A stretch of DNA of 5,633 nucleotides. Origin: Trichodesmium sp. MAG_R04. Its GTDB lineage: Bacteria; Cyanobacteriota; Cyanobacteriia; Cyanobacteriales; Microcoleaceae. The notes under the pieces were generated by a model. The model saw only the letters and a list, made by a program, of their open reading frames with translations. It was not told the origin of the DNA and ran no database searches. The stretch spans positions 7,792 to 13,424 of the forward strand of contig JAKQYG010000060.1 in the NCBI GenBank assembly GCA_023356515.1, in the 5' to 3' direction. A program made the translations under genes and the position numbers. This document shows, in pieces, positions 4,333 to 5,633 of the stretch. Each line of letters opens with the position of its first letter. Within the stretch, counting starts at the first letter, position 1.

Positions 4333-5633
4333 ATGAAATGTCCCACTTGTGGTTCTACATCTTTACGCAAAAATGGTCGCCCCAAAAATCGCCAACGCTA
4401 TCATTGCAAAGACTGTGGTCGACAGTTTATAGTAGAGTCGCCTAAATCAAAGATAGAAAAGGAAATTTCTGTTAATAAATTTGGGACAAAAACTGTAACT
4501 GAAGGACCCAAAGCTGGAATTGCAATTTTATTATTAGATGTTGAAAATCTGAAAATTGATATTAATACGGAGCAATTTTTAGCTAGTATTTCTAAATATC
4601 CTTTACAAGTTAAGATTGCTTTTGCTAACTGGAAAAACTCTAGTTTGAGCAAATGTGATGCAGACCTTTTTGAGCGTGGGTATCAACTTATTCATGTTCC
4701 TGAAGGTAAAAATAGTGCTGATGCTCAAATGATGTCTATGGGGGCAGCTATTGGTAGGCAATATTCTGATGCTAAAGCTGTGTTTGTTTGTTCTTCGGAT
4801 TGGTTATTAACTCACCTTTGTAATAGTTTACAAAATCAAGATTTGACTGTTTATCGGGTAAGAAGACAACCAGATAATATTCTGAGTATAGAAAATCGAA
4901 ATACTTTAGAGGTAAGGCATTATTCCCTGAAAATGGCAACAGAAATTCCATCTATAGAAGAGTTTGTCGAGCAAATTCAAGACTTGTTGCAAATGGAAAA
5001 TGAGTCAATTAGTCGGCGTAGTTCTCAATTATCTTTTATTTCTAGTTTATTAGAGAAGCGATGTGAAATTTCTGTAGATCGACAATCTAACCAAAATTTA
5101 TCACAGATAACTTCCCCAAAGGTTGAGATTACAGAATTTGTTGAAAATGAGGAAAATATTCAGTCAAAGACGGTTGATTTGGCTGAAATTAATTCTCAAG
5201 CAGAGTTTGAGCAAGAATTGATAAAAATTATCTCTAATATTCCAGTAAAAAAGAATCAAGTTTTCGTAAGTTTAAAATTAGTTAATCAAAAATTCACGGC
5301 AATATTTGGGGAGGATATGGAGCAGATATTAAATAATTTAAAAATTGACAGTGACCTGAATAATTTTTTCAAATCATCTCCTAAATTTCGAGTCAAAAAA
5401 ATATCAAAATCTCAAGAATATAAAGTGGGGATTGCTGCCCAAAATATACAGACTGTAAATTTACAGATAATTAGATCTCCAGAACAATTGGAAAAAGCCT
5501 TAGTGAATATTATTGAAATTCTAGCTATTCATGAGCCTTATGGCTACATATCCATTTCTAATATTGGTACAGAATTTCAAAAACAATATAATTATTCTAT
5601 TACTACAATCCTAAAACAGTTAAAATTAAGTGG
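4333..5633 (+). CDS. Zinc-ribbon / NYN ribonuclease-like / OST-HTH protein (C-terminus beyond window)
   Basis: A frame of 433 codons starts at the ATG at 4333 and is open at the right edge. Residues 3-32 form a zinc ribbon (CPTC...YHCKDCGRQF; Cys3, Cys6, Cys25, Cys28) of the type found at the N-terminus of IS1-like InsA transposases. Residues about 62-190 are a LabA-like NYN domain: ILLLDVENLKI (Asp69, Asn72), GKNSADAQM (Asp130) and SSDWLLTHL (Asp156) match the acidic metal-binding residues of PIN-like nucleases. A polar linker follows (about 215-288). Residues about 290-366 and 381-433+ each resemble an OST-HTH/LOTUS winged-helix RNA-binding domain, the second cut by the window end. A metal-dependent RNase or RNA-binding regulator is the best inference; the target is unknown. 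The ATG immediately precedes the zinc ribbon. No Shine-Dalgarno is visible, only a pyrimidine-rich leader. The zinc ribbon alone could cause misannotation as a transposase. Confidence 0.82.
   Translation, partial: MKCPTCGSTSLRKNGRPKNRQRYHCKDCGRQFIVESPKSKIEKEISVNKFGTKTVTEGPKAGIAILLLDVENLKIDINTEQFLASISKYPLQVKIAFANWKNSSLSKCDADLFERGYQLIHVPEGKNSADAQMMSMGAAIGRQYSDAKAVFVCSSDWLLTHLCNSLQNQDLTVYRVRRQPDNILSIENRNTLEVRHYSLKMATEIPSIEEFVEQIQDLLQMENESISRRSSQLSFISSLLEKRCEISVDRQSNQNLSQITSPKVEITEFVENEENIQSKTVDLAEINSQAEFEQELIKIISNIPVKKNQVFVSLKLVNQKFTAIFGEDMEQILNNLKIDSDLNNFFKSSPKFRVKKISKSQEYKVGIAAQNIQTVNLQIIRSPEQLEKALVNIIEILAIHEPYGYISISNIGTEFQKQYNYSITTILKQLKLS

Noticed and set aside
4333..4430. IS1-type transposase (InsA) gene
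   Set aside because: Only the zinc ribbon is transposase-like. The frame continues into a NYN domain and OST-HTH-like domains, with no transposase catalytic domain and no inverted repeats seen.
4401..4652. 83-codon minus-strand frame
   Set aside because: It is antisense to the zinc ribbon/NYN coding region, whose motifs establish the plus strand as coding.

Overview
The window looks like chromosomal DNA from an AT-rich, probably filamentous cyanobacterium. The signs are a UbiD-type decarboxylase of the kind used in plastoquinone synthesis, one HIP1 octamer (GCGATCGC) at 3172-3179, cyanobacterial-looking IS200/IS605 remnants, a TPR protein with a long repeat tail, and a large share of non-coding DNA. 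A Trichodesmium- or Okeania-like marine genome is a reasonable guess from base composition and style. The sequence alone does not prove it.

Layout. (1) 1-1823, minus strand: a 607-codon partial gene that runs off the left edge. It encodes four TPRs followed by a long, acidic, low-complexity tail of 22- and 34-residue tandem repeats, organised in a 612-bp higher-order repeat. (2) 1824-2648: about 825 bp of non-coding DNA. It holds a probable promoter for the TPR gene, a small AT-rich inverted repeat, a decayed IS605-type right end (2131-2176), and a compact, GC-richer element at about 2372-2600. That element looks like an internally deleted IS200/IS605-family (tnpB) transposon: a hairpin, the last 19 codons of tnpB with the third RuvC motif, and the 3' structured region that in active relatives forms the guide (omega/re) RNA, ending at the right end. 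(3) 2649-4157, minus strand: an intact 502-aa UbiD-family decarboxylase. (4) 4158-4332: a divergent intergenic region. (5) 4333-5633+, plus strand: a partial gene for a multidomain protein with an N-terminal transposase-type zinc ribbon, a LabA-like NYN ribonuclease domain with its acidic residues in place, a linker, and two OST-HTH/LOTUS-like domains. It runs off the right edge.

No operon joins the three genes. ubiD and the NYN gene are divergent. ubiD and the TPR gene are co-oriented, but the transposon remnants and about 825 bp separate them. The most unusual items are the zinc ribbon-NYN-OST-HTH protein, the tnpB-deleted element that keeps its guide-RNA region, and the recently amplified in-frame repeats of the TPR protein.
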